Source: Agelas oroides (Eukaryota > Porifera > Demospongiae > Agelasida > Agelasidae). From it: 64,000 nucleotides of DNA. The DNA lies in contig OX422186.1 in NCBI GenBank assembly GCA_949130485.1, positions 8,379,837-8,443,836 of the forward strand, written 5' to 3'. The notes beneath the pieces were generated by a model. It ran no database searches, was not told where the DNA came from, and saw only the letters and a program-made list of their open reading frames with translations. Positions within the stretch are counted from its first letter, which is position 1. Each line of letters begins with the position of its first letter. Below, in pieces: positions 30,815-64,000 of this stretch. Made by a program: the position numbers and the translations under genes.

Positions 30815-30985
30815 ATATACTTGTCTGAGGACTGCTGGTTGGCTGGTCATTGTAGCGGCTCAAGCCAGGTGTTCTGGGTTCAATTCCAGGCAGCTGCCAG
30901 CAGCTTTTCCCTTTCCTCTCATAATATCTAAATCCTATTTTCGCCACATATCTAAATCTCTTATCAAAAACAACTTTTAACAACT
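30815..30985 (+). mobile_element. tRNA-derived SINE, copy 1
   Basis: GGTTCAATTCC matches a polymerase III B box and follows a plausible A-box region. The tail TTTCCCTTTCCTCTCATAATATCT is shared with two copies at 63.3-63.6 kb. It begins within 10 bases of the SWSAP1 stop codon and so forms part of its 3' untranslated region. Confidence 0.65.
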
Positions 30986-32407
30986 AGCAGGAGCTTATGA
31001 GCACCACAAAATGGCTCTCATTAGCACATTTGATTTGTCCCCAGACCCCACCCTCTCGCAAGGAAAAACAGTCTGGTGAACGAGTTAAATTTCTTGGGCT
31101 AGTACGACAGTGTAACCTAGCAACATTCAAAACATTTTGCACCAAACCCACTCAAAAGAGGTACAGATACCTGAGTAGAAATTTTTTTAATTTACTGTTG
31201 TAGGGGATAATATTTACTGAGCTCACAATCTCATGGTCCTAACCGCAATAATTTGGGAAGAGGCCCAAGAAATTTGATGTCATTCAGCAGACCGTTTCTC
31301 ACCAGGAGGCACATGCAGGCTGGGCACGAGACTAAGATATAACAGGCTGCTCTCACACTTAACTGATAGCGAAGTTGCCTGAAAGAAAAGGCTGACATAT
31401 TAAACAGCTCAGCAAAATCAGCAGAAATTCCCCTACTGTTGTCAACTAGTCAGCTTCACACTCAAAACCATGCCTCAAATGATTCTGGTCACCTGTAGCA
31501 GATACTCTGCACACAAGCTGCAGGATCCTAAGTTCTTGATTGCCACTCAAAACTAGTCAAACAAGGAGTCTTAAAACATGCTCTTTTCAGCAGGTGTGTT
31601 ACAATGACCATGAGTCATGTGCATGCAGTACACCTACAGTGTCAGACCACTACAATGATGGGATATTCCCTGTTCGCCTACTCTTATAAAAGACCTTCCT
31701 ACTAGTTGTTTTGAATATAAATGCACTATTAAATATATAATACAATAATACAATATTAAACTTAGACGTTGCAAACATGATCAGCCTATCCTCTCCTTGC
31801 CCATCCTCTGCCATGAAGAAATCTTCCCCCGATGCAGTCGATGTCCACTCACCACTAAGGTGGACATCAGCCCTTGACTCAGGCATTGGTGGAAGTTGAC
31901 TCCTACATCACTTTGATGCCCAAATATAATTAATTTTAGTAGGCGAAATGCCACTTTTGGTCTCAAGTAGGCAAAACGGGAGTAGGCGAACAGGTACCAA
32001 CTCGCAATGATTGCAGTGTTAACTGAATGTAACATTTTAGTAATTAAAACTAAAATTAATGCTAACCTTGCCCACTAATTAAGAACAACTAAAACTACTT
32101 TATATAAAACCACCAAAAGTAGTGGTTAACTACAACTGATACTCTTTTTGGATTTAGTTAAAATAACTAAACAATTGAAACCTGTAGCCTACTTAAACTA
32201 AAACTCAACTACTAGTCGAATCAACACTGAATGATTGTAAATATTACAAGTGATCAGATATAACACAGTAACTTTTGTTTGAGCGTGACTAAATGCTGAT
32301 AGTACATGAATGTACATGAAGAAGGCTACCACTGATGATATATACCAGAATACAAGGGTGTGTACATGTACAACAGTCGTATGGGAGATGCCAACAGTCG
32401 GAGCGAG
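30986..32407. other. Intergenic region between SWSAP1 and Pumilio 3' ends
   Basis: The two genes converge here. Parts at about 31031-31100 and 31255-31335 resemble the inverted arms of the TAGTCTCG element at 38679-39001 (GTCTGGTGAACGA and GGCCCAAGAAATTYGA), so a decayed copy is likely. Nothing else is recognised. Confidence 0.55.
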
Positions 32408-35400
32408 TCACCAGTAAATCCCTACTGCCCCTGACCGCGTGATGAGCTTCTCAACCTTGGTTACAATGTGTTTTGCATACATGTATTTGCGGATGTGGCC
32501 CAAGTGGGGACGGATCATGTATATTAGTATCTTCCGTTGGCTTGGTTCTGCACAGTCAATAGCCTTCTGAATGACATAGTTGGCATACTGGTCTTTCATC
32601 ATAATGAGGAGAGCACTGGAGGGGAGTAAGGGAGATAATGGAAAGGAAGGATGAATGGGGGAGAGAGAAGGGAGAGAGGAGAAATGGAAACAAAGAGAGT
32701 GGCATGAAGGAAAGGGGAAGGGGAGGAGGGATGAAGGAGATCAAGAGAAAAGGTGGGGGGGGGGGGGAGGGGGAAGTGATGGCTATCTAGTAGCATCCAT
32801 TACTGTAAGCCCAAACTATGAATTTGTGCGGTGGTTAAACTTAGAACTGTCTTGAGTATTGGAAGCAACAACAGACTCTACCACAAGCCATGCACTCAAG
32901 AATGTGGGTCTATTGGGAATGACAGTATCTAAGTCCAGTAACAGGACTTGTCGGAAGAAATGTGTTAGGTGTATACTGAACAAGCATGGTAAGGTAACAT
33001 TGTAATCCACAGCAAAGTAATCTGGTCTTACTTTTCTTGCTGTATCACCTCTTGTATGATCATGTGTCTCTCTTGCCTGGAGGCATGACTCAGACACTTC
33101 TCAATCACATTGCTGTAGACAAAAGCCAAGGAGGTGATTTAATGGACTTGCAGCTAAGACAATGCCTAATTAATTAATCAGGGCTACTAATTGCTAAGTG
33201 TCAAAAAGCCAACTGCAAGAGTTTCCCTCCTTTTTTATGCTCACCTGGCAAATTTGTGCTGAGAAAGAACACAGATGTTGCCCTTTAGGCTGCCAATGAT
33301 CTTGGAGCGATCCTCAGGACGTCCGTGCTCTAGGACGTGCTGCATGACATAATTGCCATACTGGTCCTGTAAAACAGGAGGAAGAAGTCACTTTACTTTT
33401 TCACATAAGACTGGCATTACACTCCAAGATGGTAATAAAGGATTCACGCAAGTAAGTTCATACACAGCCCTGAGAAAACAGTGGATAGCAAATCTGAGTT
33501 CAATTTGGTTAGTGCAATGGAGTAATCCCTTGTTAACCAACATGCATGTGGGAAAGTGCTGCTAGAGGAAGGGGCAGTTTATCCCAGACCTAACAGCTAG
33601 GAAGTGTTAACTAATGGACAAGGCTTCTGTGAGTGTTAATTATGTGAGCAAGTCAGGTTGAACAGTGACATCACGCTAGGGTTGCCAGCCCTATTGACAC
33701 TAACACATAGAAATCACACTTTTAGACATGCAGCTATAGGTTCCAACTAGAGTTAAACTAGTAAGATGATTCATGCATCATCAGGGAGCCTGAGCTAGCA
33801 ACGCACAATTTGCTGATTTAATGGTTTGTCACGGCACACAAACTGTGCACTGTTAGTAACAGCAGGATTTGTCACTGTCTGCTGTTCCATGAGCGTGGTA
33901 AGCAAAACTTCATGTAGTCAAGCAGTATAGCCAGTTATCGCCAGATATAGATGATCATACATGCTGACAAATTCCAGCCATTTCTCCGGTCAAGGAAGCT
34001 ACTAAGGCTACACACACGCTTGGACTAAGTTTCAAACTAAAGTGAATCTCTGGCGCTTATGAGTGTCGATTATGCATGGCCCTTCAGACCTGAAGCGAAC
34101 TCAACTACTGTGCGTAATTTGTACCGTCTGTGAGCAGCCTGCCCTTGTCTGTCATGGTCTGCAGTTGCCATGCGTGCGTTAACTTGAGTCGTCTCGCTCC
34201 GAGTTTCTTTCACGCTGACACTGCGCTCTGGCAGTAGCCCTTCACCGACAGCAGGCTGGCACGCGCACGAGAGTATCTTCGTGAAATATTTAAATGCACT
34301 CATTTAAAATTTACGGTATATGGCCACAAGCAAGCAAGCAAACAAGCATACACATGCACTTCCACAATGCAGTCCCGCTAGTGTGGGGCGAGCCTGACAC
34401 ACACACACACACGTACACATGCACGCACGCACGCACCAGCACAAGTTGCTCTGTGTTGTCCAGCAGTTCCAGCAACACTAGCTTGGTCTGCTCTGCATTG
34501 CAATACTCCAACACTCGCTGAATGACTCGGCAGCCATATGGGTGAATTGCCAACTCGAAAACCTATAATCATACACAAAGTTATCAACAATTTTACATAG
34601 CTAAACGCACAAAATAATAGCCCAGTGCCTTCTTTGGTTGTCTCTTGGCACACATAAATTAAATAAGCCCCTCTTAGTCATACTGAACACTTAATTTAAA
34701 TTTTTTCCGAAATTCTTGCATGCAGGTGGCATTGTACTTTACAACATTGCCAAATCACTATTTCAGAGTGTTAAGAGTGGTACTCACATGTTCCTTGAAG
34801 GACAAGATAACCAAGTTCAGTAGAATTGGGTCAACGAACTCGATGCATTTCTGGATGACATGGTTGCCATTCTGGTCTTTCACACAGGCCAGGATGTTAC
34901 CTTCCAGCTCGGCTAGGATCTCAGCCTATGTTGGACAGACAGCCACGTACACAAAAGGAGTCTGCTTTGAAGAATACTTTTAGACACACAGATAGTGTTT
35001 AAAATGTAGTTAAAAAATCTTTCTAGAGATTATCACTTTAATGAAGAAAGTCACTACATATTTAACACGCTTACCTGGTGAGCAGGCGGTAATGTTTCAA
35101 TGGCCTTCTGGATCACGCGGCAGCCATAGGTGTGCGTTGAAAGAGACAGAACTTGGCCTTGTAACTTTTGTACAAGTGCCAATTTCTGCTCATCACTACC
35201 AAATTCGAAAAACTTTTGTATAACATAGTTTCCAAAGAGATCTTCCATTAGTACATGAGCAGCAGGCAATACTTCCTTGAAAAGCATTTGGTTATCTTCA
35301 GCATTGGCCAACTCAATCTGCTGCTGAATGAAACGTGAGCCATGCTGGTCTCGAGAATACTCAACATAGTGGCCAGAAATGCTCTTTAGGTCCAAGTTGA

Positions 35401-36310
35401 GGTGATTAGCCCTGCTGTTTCCTGAGTCAGAACTGCTGCTGCTACTGGAGCTATTTCTCAATCGGCCAGTTGGTGTTTGTTTTGGTACACTCCTCTTTGG
35501 GCTTCCATGACTCCACTGACTTTTGGTGTTTGGAGGGGCGGGTTCATTCCACTCTCCAAACTGTATGTGACAAAGTTATATGCAATGCTATGTTGTGAGA
35601 GTAACAATTATACAATTAACACATCAAAGGAAAGGTAAACACAGCTGTGATGGTAGTAAACTGTCTGTTCTCCTCACCTTCCCCACTTTATCGCTTACAA
35701 CTCGGAAAAGGAGAGAGAAAGCAATCAAAGACTGGACAACTGGAAGGTCCAACAACAAGCATTCCAACCAAACTACAGTAGCAACACTCTATCCACCGAG
35801 ACCTTAGTTATTACTTTTGGTCAAGTACAGCATGGTGCTCATATTGTTCCAAGCACATTACCTCTCCCATACTAGTGCACTACATAACCACAAATTTAGT
35901 GAAAGAATACTGCTTACATAGGTCATGTCGGCTGCAGGACCCGGGGGACAGCATGGCATACTCCAAGAGGAATAGAAAACATGCTGCAAAACATAACAAA
36001 AATGTTCGGTTTGTGAGTTATCGGCGCATGTAGTGGGTATTACGTCATATAAAGCTCCTAGGGAAACCTACCTCTTCGAATGGTGTCGGAAAAATATTGA
36101 AGTACCCTCTTGCCAGCTGCATATTCGCCATCTGCAAACGCCAATACATAAAGAAATACATCGTGTCCATATTTCTTCCGTAATATGGTGGACAGCATGG
36201 TAGTATCTATGCATAACACTGACCATCTGACTCATCTGATCCATCCCGCTCACGGGGCTCGTACTATATGGAACACTGTCCCAACCACAGCTTGTCTCCT
36301 CGCGATTCAT
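32408..36310 (-). CDS. PUM: Pumilio family RNA-binding protein (PUF domain)
   Basis: Nine exons: 36310-36224, 36131-36072, 35983-35918, 35560-35075, 34925-34788, 34562-34437, 33366-33245, 33112-33032, 32615-32408; 457 aa. Exons 1-6 join in phase 0, the last two joins are phase 2. All eight PUF repeats are present with their base-reading triplets: SR-Q, NY-Q, CR-Q, NH-Q, CR-Q, NY-Q, SN-E, NY-Q, the code for UGUANAUA sites. The protein represses or destabilises target mRNAs by recruiting deadenylases, in the cytoplasm. The region before the PUF domain is only about 110 residues, with a Ser run, far shorter than vertebrate PUM1/2 (over 1000 aa). The two N-terminal exons are the least certain; more may exist. 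The donor of exon 6 is GTGCGT, inside a GTGC-type repeat. Confidence 0.95.
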
Positions 36311-36346
36311 CGTGCTTTTTTTTCTGGCTCTCGCCTCGCTAAATCG

Positions 36347-36356
36347 GCAATATATA
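36347..36356 (-). promoter_or_regulatory. Possible TATA-like box upstream of Pumilio
   Basis: The minus strand reads GCTATATATTGCC about 40 bases before the chosen start codon at 36310. If used, the 5' untranslated leader would be very short. Position alone supports it. Confidence 0.3.
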
Positions 36357-37415
36357 GCACTCGACTCCGCCTACTTCCTGCGAGACTGCGAAAGCAGCCG
36401 CGCGCCGAGTGCAGGGCTGCTGCGTGAAGATCGGACGGAGAATCAACCAACACCAAATATTCATACTGCTCATCGACATACCGGTAATTGTAATTGACCT
36501 TGTTACTCGCTGGTTTTCTACTGCTTGCAGTATAAAAGTGACTAGAGAGGTTTAGCTAGCTTGTTTTTGGCTTGTCTGTCACAATTGGTCACACATGTAT
36601 CTAGTTCTGAACATTTAGTATTTCTAGCTCCACTTGCCGCGCTGCATGTCCTTACTACCAAAGATATATGTATAGGCCTATAGTTTGGTAGGTAGACAAG
36701 CAGTATGATTACCCTATGCTCTATGGTGTACTATAGTCTATAGTACACCATAGTACCTCTGTACTGTTGAAATTGGTGTTGGTGAATGCTAATGAATTCT
36801 CCACCAACCACTGTCGAATCTGCTGGCCAATGCAATACCACTGGCACTGTTACATACAGTCTGACAATTTCTAAATCCCCAGTAGTTGAATAACAGCAGT
36901 AATAGTGATCGAAAGTATGGGGAGCTGGTAACTGTAAATCATCTTACTTGGCCATCTTGTGGTTAAGGGGGAATTTGTACTCCTGCCAGATGATAGCTTC
37001 ACCTCTCATTGTGATGATCTCAATAGCCACATTGATGCCTTGTTCTCAGTGTTCATCACTCGTACAAAATTTGTGCAGAATTTCAGACTGCAAGCGACAA
37101 ACATTGCTGGGAATGTGGCTAAGTTAGCATTATAATGCACCTCTTACCACACTGTTCAATACCTATTAGGAGTTGGATCTGATCAGACATTCTAAGTAGA
37201 TTCTCCTGGTACAGTTCTAGTTAGCATTCTGTTGGACATTTTGGCATTTCAAGATTAGACATTCTGGGAATGGATTCTATGGGAATGGAATATGATTACT
37301 GGGTATGTGGAATATGATTGCTGGGGACTATGATTGCTGGGAATGTGCAGTGACTCCTGAGATGGTTTCAGTTATTGAACTACTGTACAGTGGAATTATT
37401 TTAAAGGGCTGTGTT

Positions 37416-37645
37416 TGCCCAGAGGAGGTCGGACACAGTTGAACTTTACTAATTAAAATGACTGAAGTCACACTAATTGATTTTCGTATCTCAACAGACT
37501 AGCTCTCTTGACTTTTACTGAGATGGGGCCCCAGTTTTCAAATCGAGATTCAAGGCTGGGGTCAGTCATGGAAAAAGCTAAAAAGCTTTCTATCTTGCAG
37601 AGATCAATTAGTGTGACCTCAGCCATTTTACGTGTCAACCTCCTC
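37416..37645. mobile_element. Inverted-repeat element, copy 2
   Basis: TAAAATGACTGAAGTCACAC near the left is answered inverted by GTGTGACCTCAGCCATTTTA at the right. It matches the element at 30276-30520. Confidence 0.65.
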
Positions 37646-38631
37646 TGGTGTTTGCCAATGATGTACATTTGTGATTTTGATGGTAAACTTGTCACTGCGA
37701 AGAGAACAACAACTCTGCTGGAGTGATACTGGAGAAAATTGAATAATACATAATTGTGCTATTTAGCATCTATGAGCACAGACACCTGTCATGTGTACAA
37801 AGACTCCATAGTTTTGCATATCAAAGAGGTTTGAGCCAAGTCATTTCTATTGTGATGTGTGATGCACTGATGGTGTTAATTAGCCTCAATTGGCTTTAAT
37901 TACAAACTTGTGGGTGTGTCTGTGAGGCTTTCTTTAACCTTAAAAGGTTCAGCACCTACTTATGCCTTCAACTCCGGAATTACTTATTTGGCTTGATTTT
38001 TAAATGTATGATCCAAAAGTGCTATAGCATACGACCTAAATTCACACAACTAAATCGTGCCAAATATTTAAACTTCCAACAAACTGTAGCTGATATTCCA
38101 AAGTTTTTTTGCTTGTTTTCCTGCAGTGCAAAACAAAATGTTTTTTCCAAAACTGGGGTAAAACTAAAACTTGATTAAATCAGTCTTTAAAGGTGTGAAG
38201 TGGTGTTAAGAATACAAAATGTCCTCTGTACTTCTTCTTGATGTGTATTTAGTATGTAGGTTAGCACATATCAAGCCTTGCTTACAGTACTTGAATATCC
38301 TAACAAGCAGGAGTAGAGGTCCAGGATATCTAGCATGCAGATCTTACGAAGGAGGAGTCACCCAGAGAAAGCTTCCTGATCTAGACCACAAGCTAGTATC
38401 ATTCACATGAGTCTGGGAACAATACTAGAACAAAGTGAGAGAGCAGAAAAACACTGTTTTGGTGGCTTAGGAATGTAACTGTATTTCCTGATTAGTGTAG
38501 CTCTCCTGTCGAGTTTCACTGACCAGCTCTAATACAGTATAGGCTAAGTTCACTCCATGTGAAACAGTTTTTGATTATGTCATTGTACTAAACACTTCAC
38601 TGTCATCGGATAAGTACATTAGATGGTAAAG

Positions 38632-39203
38632 TATAGATGGTTTTCACGGGGGTGGCTTCACTTCCGGAGGGCAAGAGTTAGTCTCGTGCCCCGCCCGCAC
38701 GCGCCTCCCGGCGAGAAACGGTCTGGTGAACGAAGTCGAATTTCTTGGGCTTATTACCCAAAACGGGTAATGACCAATGAGATCGCGAGATCGGTAATTA
38801 TTACGTAGCACTTCCCTTACAACAGTAAAATTTGTTCAGATCTATTCGAGTATCCGTACCTTTTTTGAGCGGGTTGGCCGCAAAATGTTTTGATCGTTGC
38901 TAGGTTACAATGTCGCAAAAGCGTGCACTAGCCCAAGAAATTCGACTTGGTTCACCAGACCGTTTCTCCTCGTGAGAGGGTGGGGTCTGGGGACGAGACT
39001 AGGCAAGAGTTGGAGTTTGTATTGGGTGCAGCTGTGTGCAAAATACAGGCAAGGAGGCGCTACACTGAGTCCTTACCATTAGTAGCGAAAGATAAAAGAA
39101 GCCGCTTCTCTCAAGGTGAAAGGTCAGCTGTACAGCTGCCTCTTGATCGGGTGTTTGCCCTCCGGAAGTAGCACGCTTAATTGACATTTGGAAACCATCT
39201 ATA
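38632..39203. mobile_element. TATAGATGGTTTTCA-ended 240-bp element, interrupted by a nested MITE
   Basis: The ends are inverted (TATAGATGGTTTTCAC and GGAAACCATCTATA). A copy without interruption is at 50055-50294. Total 572 bases minus the 323-base insert and its 9-base duplication leaves exactly 240, the length of the empty copy. Confidence 0.9.
38679..39001. mobile_element. TAGTCTCG-subfamily MITE nested in another element, 9-bp duplication
   Basis: Inverted arms include TAGTCTCGTGCCCCGCCC and AAGTCGAATTTCTTGGGCT. GGCAAGAGT lies exactly on both sides (38670-38678, 39002-39010). The empty site is preserved at 50055-50294. Confidence 0.92.
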
Positions 39204-39622
39204 CTGGTTGTCTGAAGTGACTAATGGTTAAATGGTTAAGGGTTAGTGTTCAGCCGTTTGGTAGGATAATTTTCAAACATGATGAATTCACCATATGGTA
39301 TCTGTGCATGTAAGCATGCATTGTGAACTTCCCTTGGGATGCAACTTGTAAATAATTTGTTTGTTGCTGAACTGAATAACAAGCTTTTAATGGCAATGGG
39401 TTACTACTTGTCTTACACATGGCAAGCAAGCCCTATAGATTTCACAGACTTGATTTTGAAAGCATATTTGATATAACTGCAAATACTTTGTGCTACAATG
39501 TACATGTATGACAAGGCTACACACTAGTGACTTATAAATAAGAATCACTGCGTAATAAGTTGTGCCAAAGCTACTTTCACCTCAGTTTGTAGCCACAGAG
39601 TGATGTAAGTAGACTTGGGAGA

Positions 39623-61368
<21,746 letters not shown>

Positions 61369-61393
<25 letters not shown>

Positions 61394-61510
61394 TAACCTT
61401 TACCACACTGCGAAGAAATATAACAAAAAAAAAATTAATATATATAACAACATAGTAACCTTTACCACACTGCGAAGAAATATAATAAAAAATATAACAG
61501 CATAGTAACC
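61369..61510. repeat. Tandem copies of the cyclase stop-codon region
   Basis: The segment around the stop (AAGAAATATAACAACATAGT followed by AACCTTTACC) is repeated about three times downstream. The last copies contain AATAAA near 61484, a possible polyadenylation signal. Confidence 0.8.
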
Positions 61511-62078
61511 TTGTTCACGAGAGTTTAACATCTTACGTAGGTACTTTTAGGTTATCACTAGTTAGTATGTAGCAGTCACATTGATCATAACCTGTAATTA
61601 TAACATACTTCATCATAAATCCACCCTTTATCATCAATCATCAATGGATGCATCCATCCCTGTTCAATTATCAATGTAGTATATATCCATTGCTCATGTG
61701 ATTGTCAATATCCACATTCCTGGGTACATGCTTGTAGCTGTTCACCACAAGCTACGTATGGAGGTGGATGTAAGAGGGGGGCGGGGGTAGGAGTTAGCAA
61801 GAATGTACCCTAGAGTATCTTGTATGGACAATTAACATTTATAGTCATGCATCTTGCATGCACATTTATTTTCACCACTCAATTAGAACATATAGCCTCA
61901 TTCTTACGGTCCCCTCTCTGCCCAGCTGTTTGGTTACTTGCCACAGCAGTACATTGTGAAGGGCTAGGGTGAATTCCTCATTCTTGTACCCACACGTACG
62001 CATGAGACTAGCATGCACCCCAGTGTTCATCATTCAGTAAGGTGACTGAAAGCAATGGCTAAATACGGTAGAGGATAG
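61511..62078. other. Short intergenic region, cyclase to DNAJC27
   Basis: The two genes converge. Only an ATCATCAATCATCAATGG-like simple stretch near 61630-61680 was noticed. Confidence 0.55.
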
Positions 62079-63791
62079 CTATCTGTTTCTGAGCAGCTGC
62101 TCCTTGGCACTGGTGATAGTTTTGAAGGCCTCCTCACTACCCGGGGCCAAGTTCTTGTCCGGGTGAAGCAACACTGCAAGGTGCTTGTACGCACGATTGA
62201 TCTCATCCCTTACAGAGAGAAAAACAAACAAAAAAAACACGATTGTAAATTAATACTGTAACAACTATATTGTTTAAAAAATCCAAATGGTGAATTCAAG
62301 AAAAATTTAGGGCCAAAATTTATATATGTATTGTTGATCAGTTATAATTTTTGGCAATAGCCACACCCACCTGCTACAGCCCCTGGAGACACCTAGGAGA
62401 TCATGGCTGTCTTGGCATGCACGCACTCTTTGTACCAGTGAGGCCTGTTCGGGAGTATAGCCCAGGTCAAGGGAGGGAGGGCCCTGACAATCACCCCTCA
62501 TCACCATGGAAACAACGGATGAGAGCAACATCTGTGTGTGTGTGCATGTGTGTGTGTGTGCATGTGTGTGTGTGTGTGCATATGTGTGTGTGTGCATGTG
62601 TGTGTGTGTGCATGTATGTGTGTGTGCATGTGTGTGTGTGTGGATGCAATATTTTTTCAAAAGACAGCGCATTTGTACATGACAACTGCCGCTAATTACC
62701 TGAAACATTTCCGTGATGTTCTCACCAGTTTGAGCAGATGTTTCAAAGTAAAGGAACCCTCTGGTCTCTGCCCACAGCCGACCCTCCGACTTGTCCACCT
62801 TACGCCTTCCAACATCCACCTGCAGAGAGCATACCCAAAGCAGTAAATAAGTGGGGAGATCCCTTCTAGAGGGCCGAGGATGGAGTAGCTGGTGAGGGAG
62901 GCTTGTCAGACTTCTATTAACAGGGTAATTGCGCACCATGACACTAACCACTATGTACTCGGCAAGAGTGCATAAGAATGGGTGGCTAGAGTAAGAGCAT
63001 GTAACTCTGTGAATTTGAAACCAGTCGTAATTTACCGCCAGTACTAAAATAGTAACATGTACTGTGCAGCTACGCGTAGACATAAGCCCTTGTTGCTAAG
63101 CATGTGACTAGGTGTTGTATGGTTCAATAATTTTCACCGGACTATGGACTTCTATTGGAGTTACACGCTCTTACTTGAGCCGCCCGTTCTTATGTGCTCT
63201 TGACTTGGGTTAGATGTCCAATTGCTTCCTCTGGCCCTGACAATCAAATGGCAACTGGGGGTATTTAGATACCATCTAGTGGCAGAAAAAAATCTTTTTC
63301 CCCTAACCTCATTCGTCTTACTTGTCTTGCCTCAGATGTTATGAGGCGAAAACAGAGGAAATGAGGAAATAGAGGAAAGTGAAAAGTCAGCAGTTGCCGG
63401 GAATCAAATGCAGGACACCTAGCTTGAGCTGCCAGTGCTCTCTCTGTCACTGAACTATGGCAACTGGACAAACTACAATCACTGCACAGGTGGTATGGTT
63501 GTGTCCAGGTTCGATTCTCTGTGAATGCTGAGTTTCACTTTCCTCTATTTTCCTCATAACATCTAAAATCACTTTTATAATAATTTCCAGTGTGAGACGA
63601 GACGTTCTAAGCATTGTTTGTCTTGCCTTATTTGCACAAACAGCAAAGATGATTGAGTTCATTTCGGAGGGATTGGCAAGGTTCTCCTTCATCTCCACCA
63701 TCCACTGACTCAGACTCTCAAAACTAGCTCTGTTAGTGACATCGTAGACTAGTAAGACTCCTTGCGTATCCTTGTAGAACTCATTACGAAC
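62079..63791 (-). CDS. DNAJC27: DNAJC27 (Rab-like GTPase with C-terminal J domain), 3' part
   Basis: Four exons are visible: 63791-63627 (ends at a GC donor), 62819-62700, 62531-62371, 62208-62079 with stop; phases 0, 0, 2 agree. The first begins in the Rab fold ([19 protein letters not shown]) and ends CANK, which joins VD of the next exon to make the NKxD guanine-binding motif. Then follow [20 protein letters not shown], containing the SA motif, and a linker. The end is a J domain ([32 protein letters not shown]) with intact HPD, which in J proteins stimulates Hsp70 ATPase. The order matches animal DNAJC27/RBJ. The P-loop and switch exons lie beyond base 64000. Confidence 0.93.
62532..62642. 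repeat. Interrupted (GT)n tract at the DNAJC27 penultimate exon acceptor
   Basis: On the minus strand the tract is ACACAC with GC/TG interruptions and ends in CACAG, the acceptor used. Confidence 0.93.
62963..63202. mobile_element. CAAGAGYGCATAAGAAYGGG-ended MITE, copy 2
   Basis: It has the same 35-base inverted ends and length as 29059-29299. It lies in a DNAJC27 intron. Confidence 0.85.
63296..63475 (-). mobile_element. tRNA-derived SINE, copy 2
   Basis: On the minus strand it reads GTTGCCATAGTTCAGTGACA (tRNA-like 5' half with A-box features), then TTTGATTCCC (B-box-like), then the tail TTTCACTTTCCTCTATT. It matches 30815-30985. Confidence 0.65.
63478..63590 (+). mobile_element. tRNA-derived SINE, copy 3, head to head with copy 2
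   Basis: GGTTCGATTCTC is the B-box-like core, followed by the shared tail TTTCACTTTCCTCTATTTTC and CCTCATAACATCT. It points away from copy 2, making an inverted pair next to the DNAJC27 exon at 63627. Confidence 0.62.
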
Positions 63792-63810
63792 CTGGGAAAG
63801 AGGGTGAGAG

Positions 63811-64000
63811 GGAGGGAGGGAGGGAAAGAGGGGAGGGAGGGAGGGAGGGGAGGGAGGGAGGGAGGGGAGGGAGGGAGGAGAGGGAGGGATGGGAGGGAGG
63901 GGAGGGAGGGAGGGAGGGAGGGAGGGAGGGAGGGAGGGAGGGAGGGAGGGAGGGAGGGAGGGAGGGAGGGAGGGAGGGAGGGAGGGAGGGAGGGAGGGGA
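63811..64000. repeat. (GGGA)n microsatellite at window end
   Basis: About 190 bases of GGGA/GGGGA repeats run to the window edge, 20 bases upstream of a DNAJC27 acceptor; on the gene strand this is a long TCCC polypyrimidine tract. Confidence 0.97.

Larger units (their letters stand above)
36357..39622. other. Intergenic region between Pumilio and adenylate cyclase
   Basis: The two genes diverge from here. Apart from the elements at 37416-37645 and 38632-39203, no gene or clear regulatory element was seen. Confidence 0.6.

Noticed and set aside
34070-34303. Minus-strand 77-residue frame in Pumilio intron 6
   Set aside because: Exon 6 (ending TEQLVL) joins directly to exon 7 (DQYGNYV) as in other Pumilio proteins; no place for an extra segment inside repeat 6.
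62307-63083. Single 258-residue minus-strand frame across DNAJC27
   Set aside because: It reads through a donor and the CA-repeat intron (His-Thr run). The true product comes from separate exons at 62819-62700 and 62531-62371.

Overview
The window is nuclear DNA of an animal: genes are split by many GT-AG introns, and products include calcium-binding EGF repeats, a 12-span adenylate cyclase, Pumilio and a Rab/J-domain protein. The density of small inverted-repeat transposons, plus a Cys-rich ectodomain that I recall (unchecked) from sponge gene models, makes a demosponge my best guess; this is inference. No rRNA, tRNA gene, CRISPR array or viral gene was recognised.

Layout. (1) 1-4.5 kb: no gene recognised; a perfect 130-bp inverted repeat encloses a G-poor insert. 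(2) 4.5-8.4 kb: a partial duplicate of a divergent gene-pair head, with an intact-looking two-exon start of the EGF receptor (minus) and a broken start of a SWSAP1-like gene (plus). (3) 8.87-20.81 kb, minus: a seven-exon gene for a type I membrane protein of about 1138 aa (signal peptide, Cys-rich head, CCP/sushi, 18 EGF domains, transmembrane helix, NPVY tail). (4) 23.75-30.81 kb, plus: a seven-exon SWSAP1-like RecA-fold ATPase of 221 aa, assembled from small exons. (5) 32.41-36.31 kb, minus: a nine-exon Pumilio of 457 aa with all eight PUF repeats. (6) 39.62-61.39 kb, plus: a 22-exon class III transmembrane adenylate cyclase of about 1093 aa. (7) 62.08 kb to the window end, minus: the 3' half of DNAJC27 (Rab-like GTPase plus J domain), continuing past the window.

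Exon joins were read by hand; for the five gene models the phases of successive exons agree, which is the main support. The EGF gene and the SWSAP1-like gene lie head to head, and the head-to-head unit was duplicated about 15 kb away, which explains both partial copies. Noncoding DNA is dominated by short inverted-repeat elements. The main family begins TAGCCTCG or TAGTCTCG; five copies have perfect 9-bp target duplications, suggesting Mutator-like non-autonomous elements. There are also nested insertions, tRNA-derived SINEs, minisatellites and long microsatellites, several of which abut splice sites in the cyclase gene.
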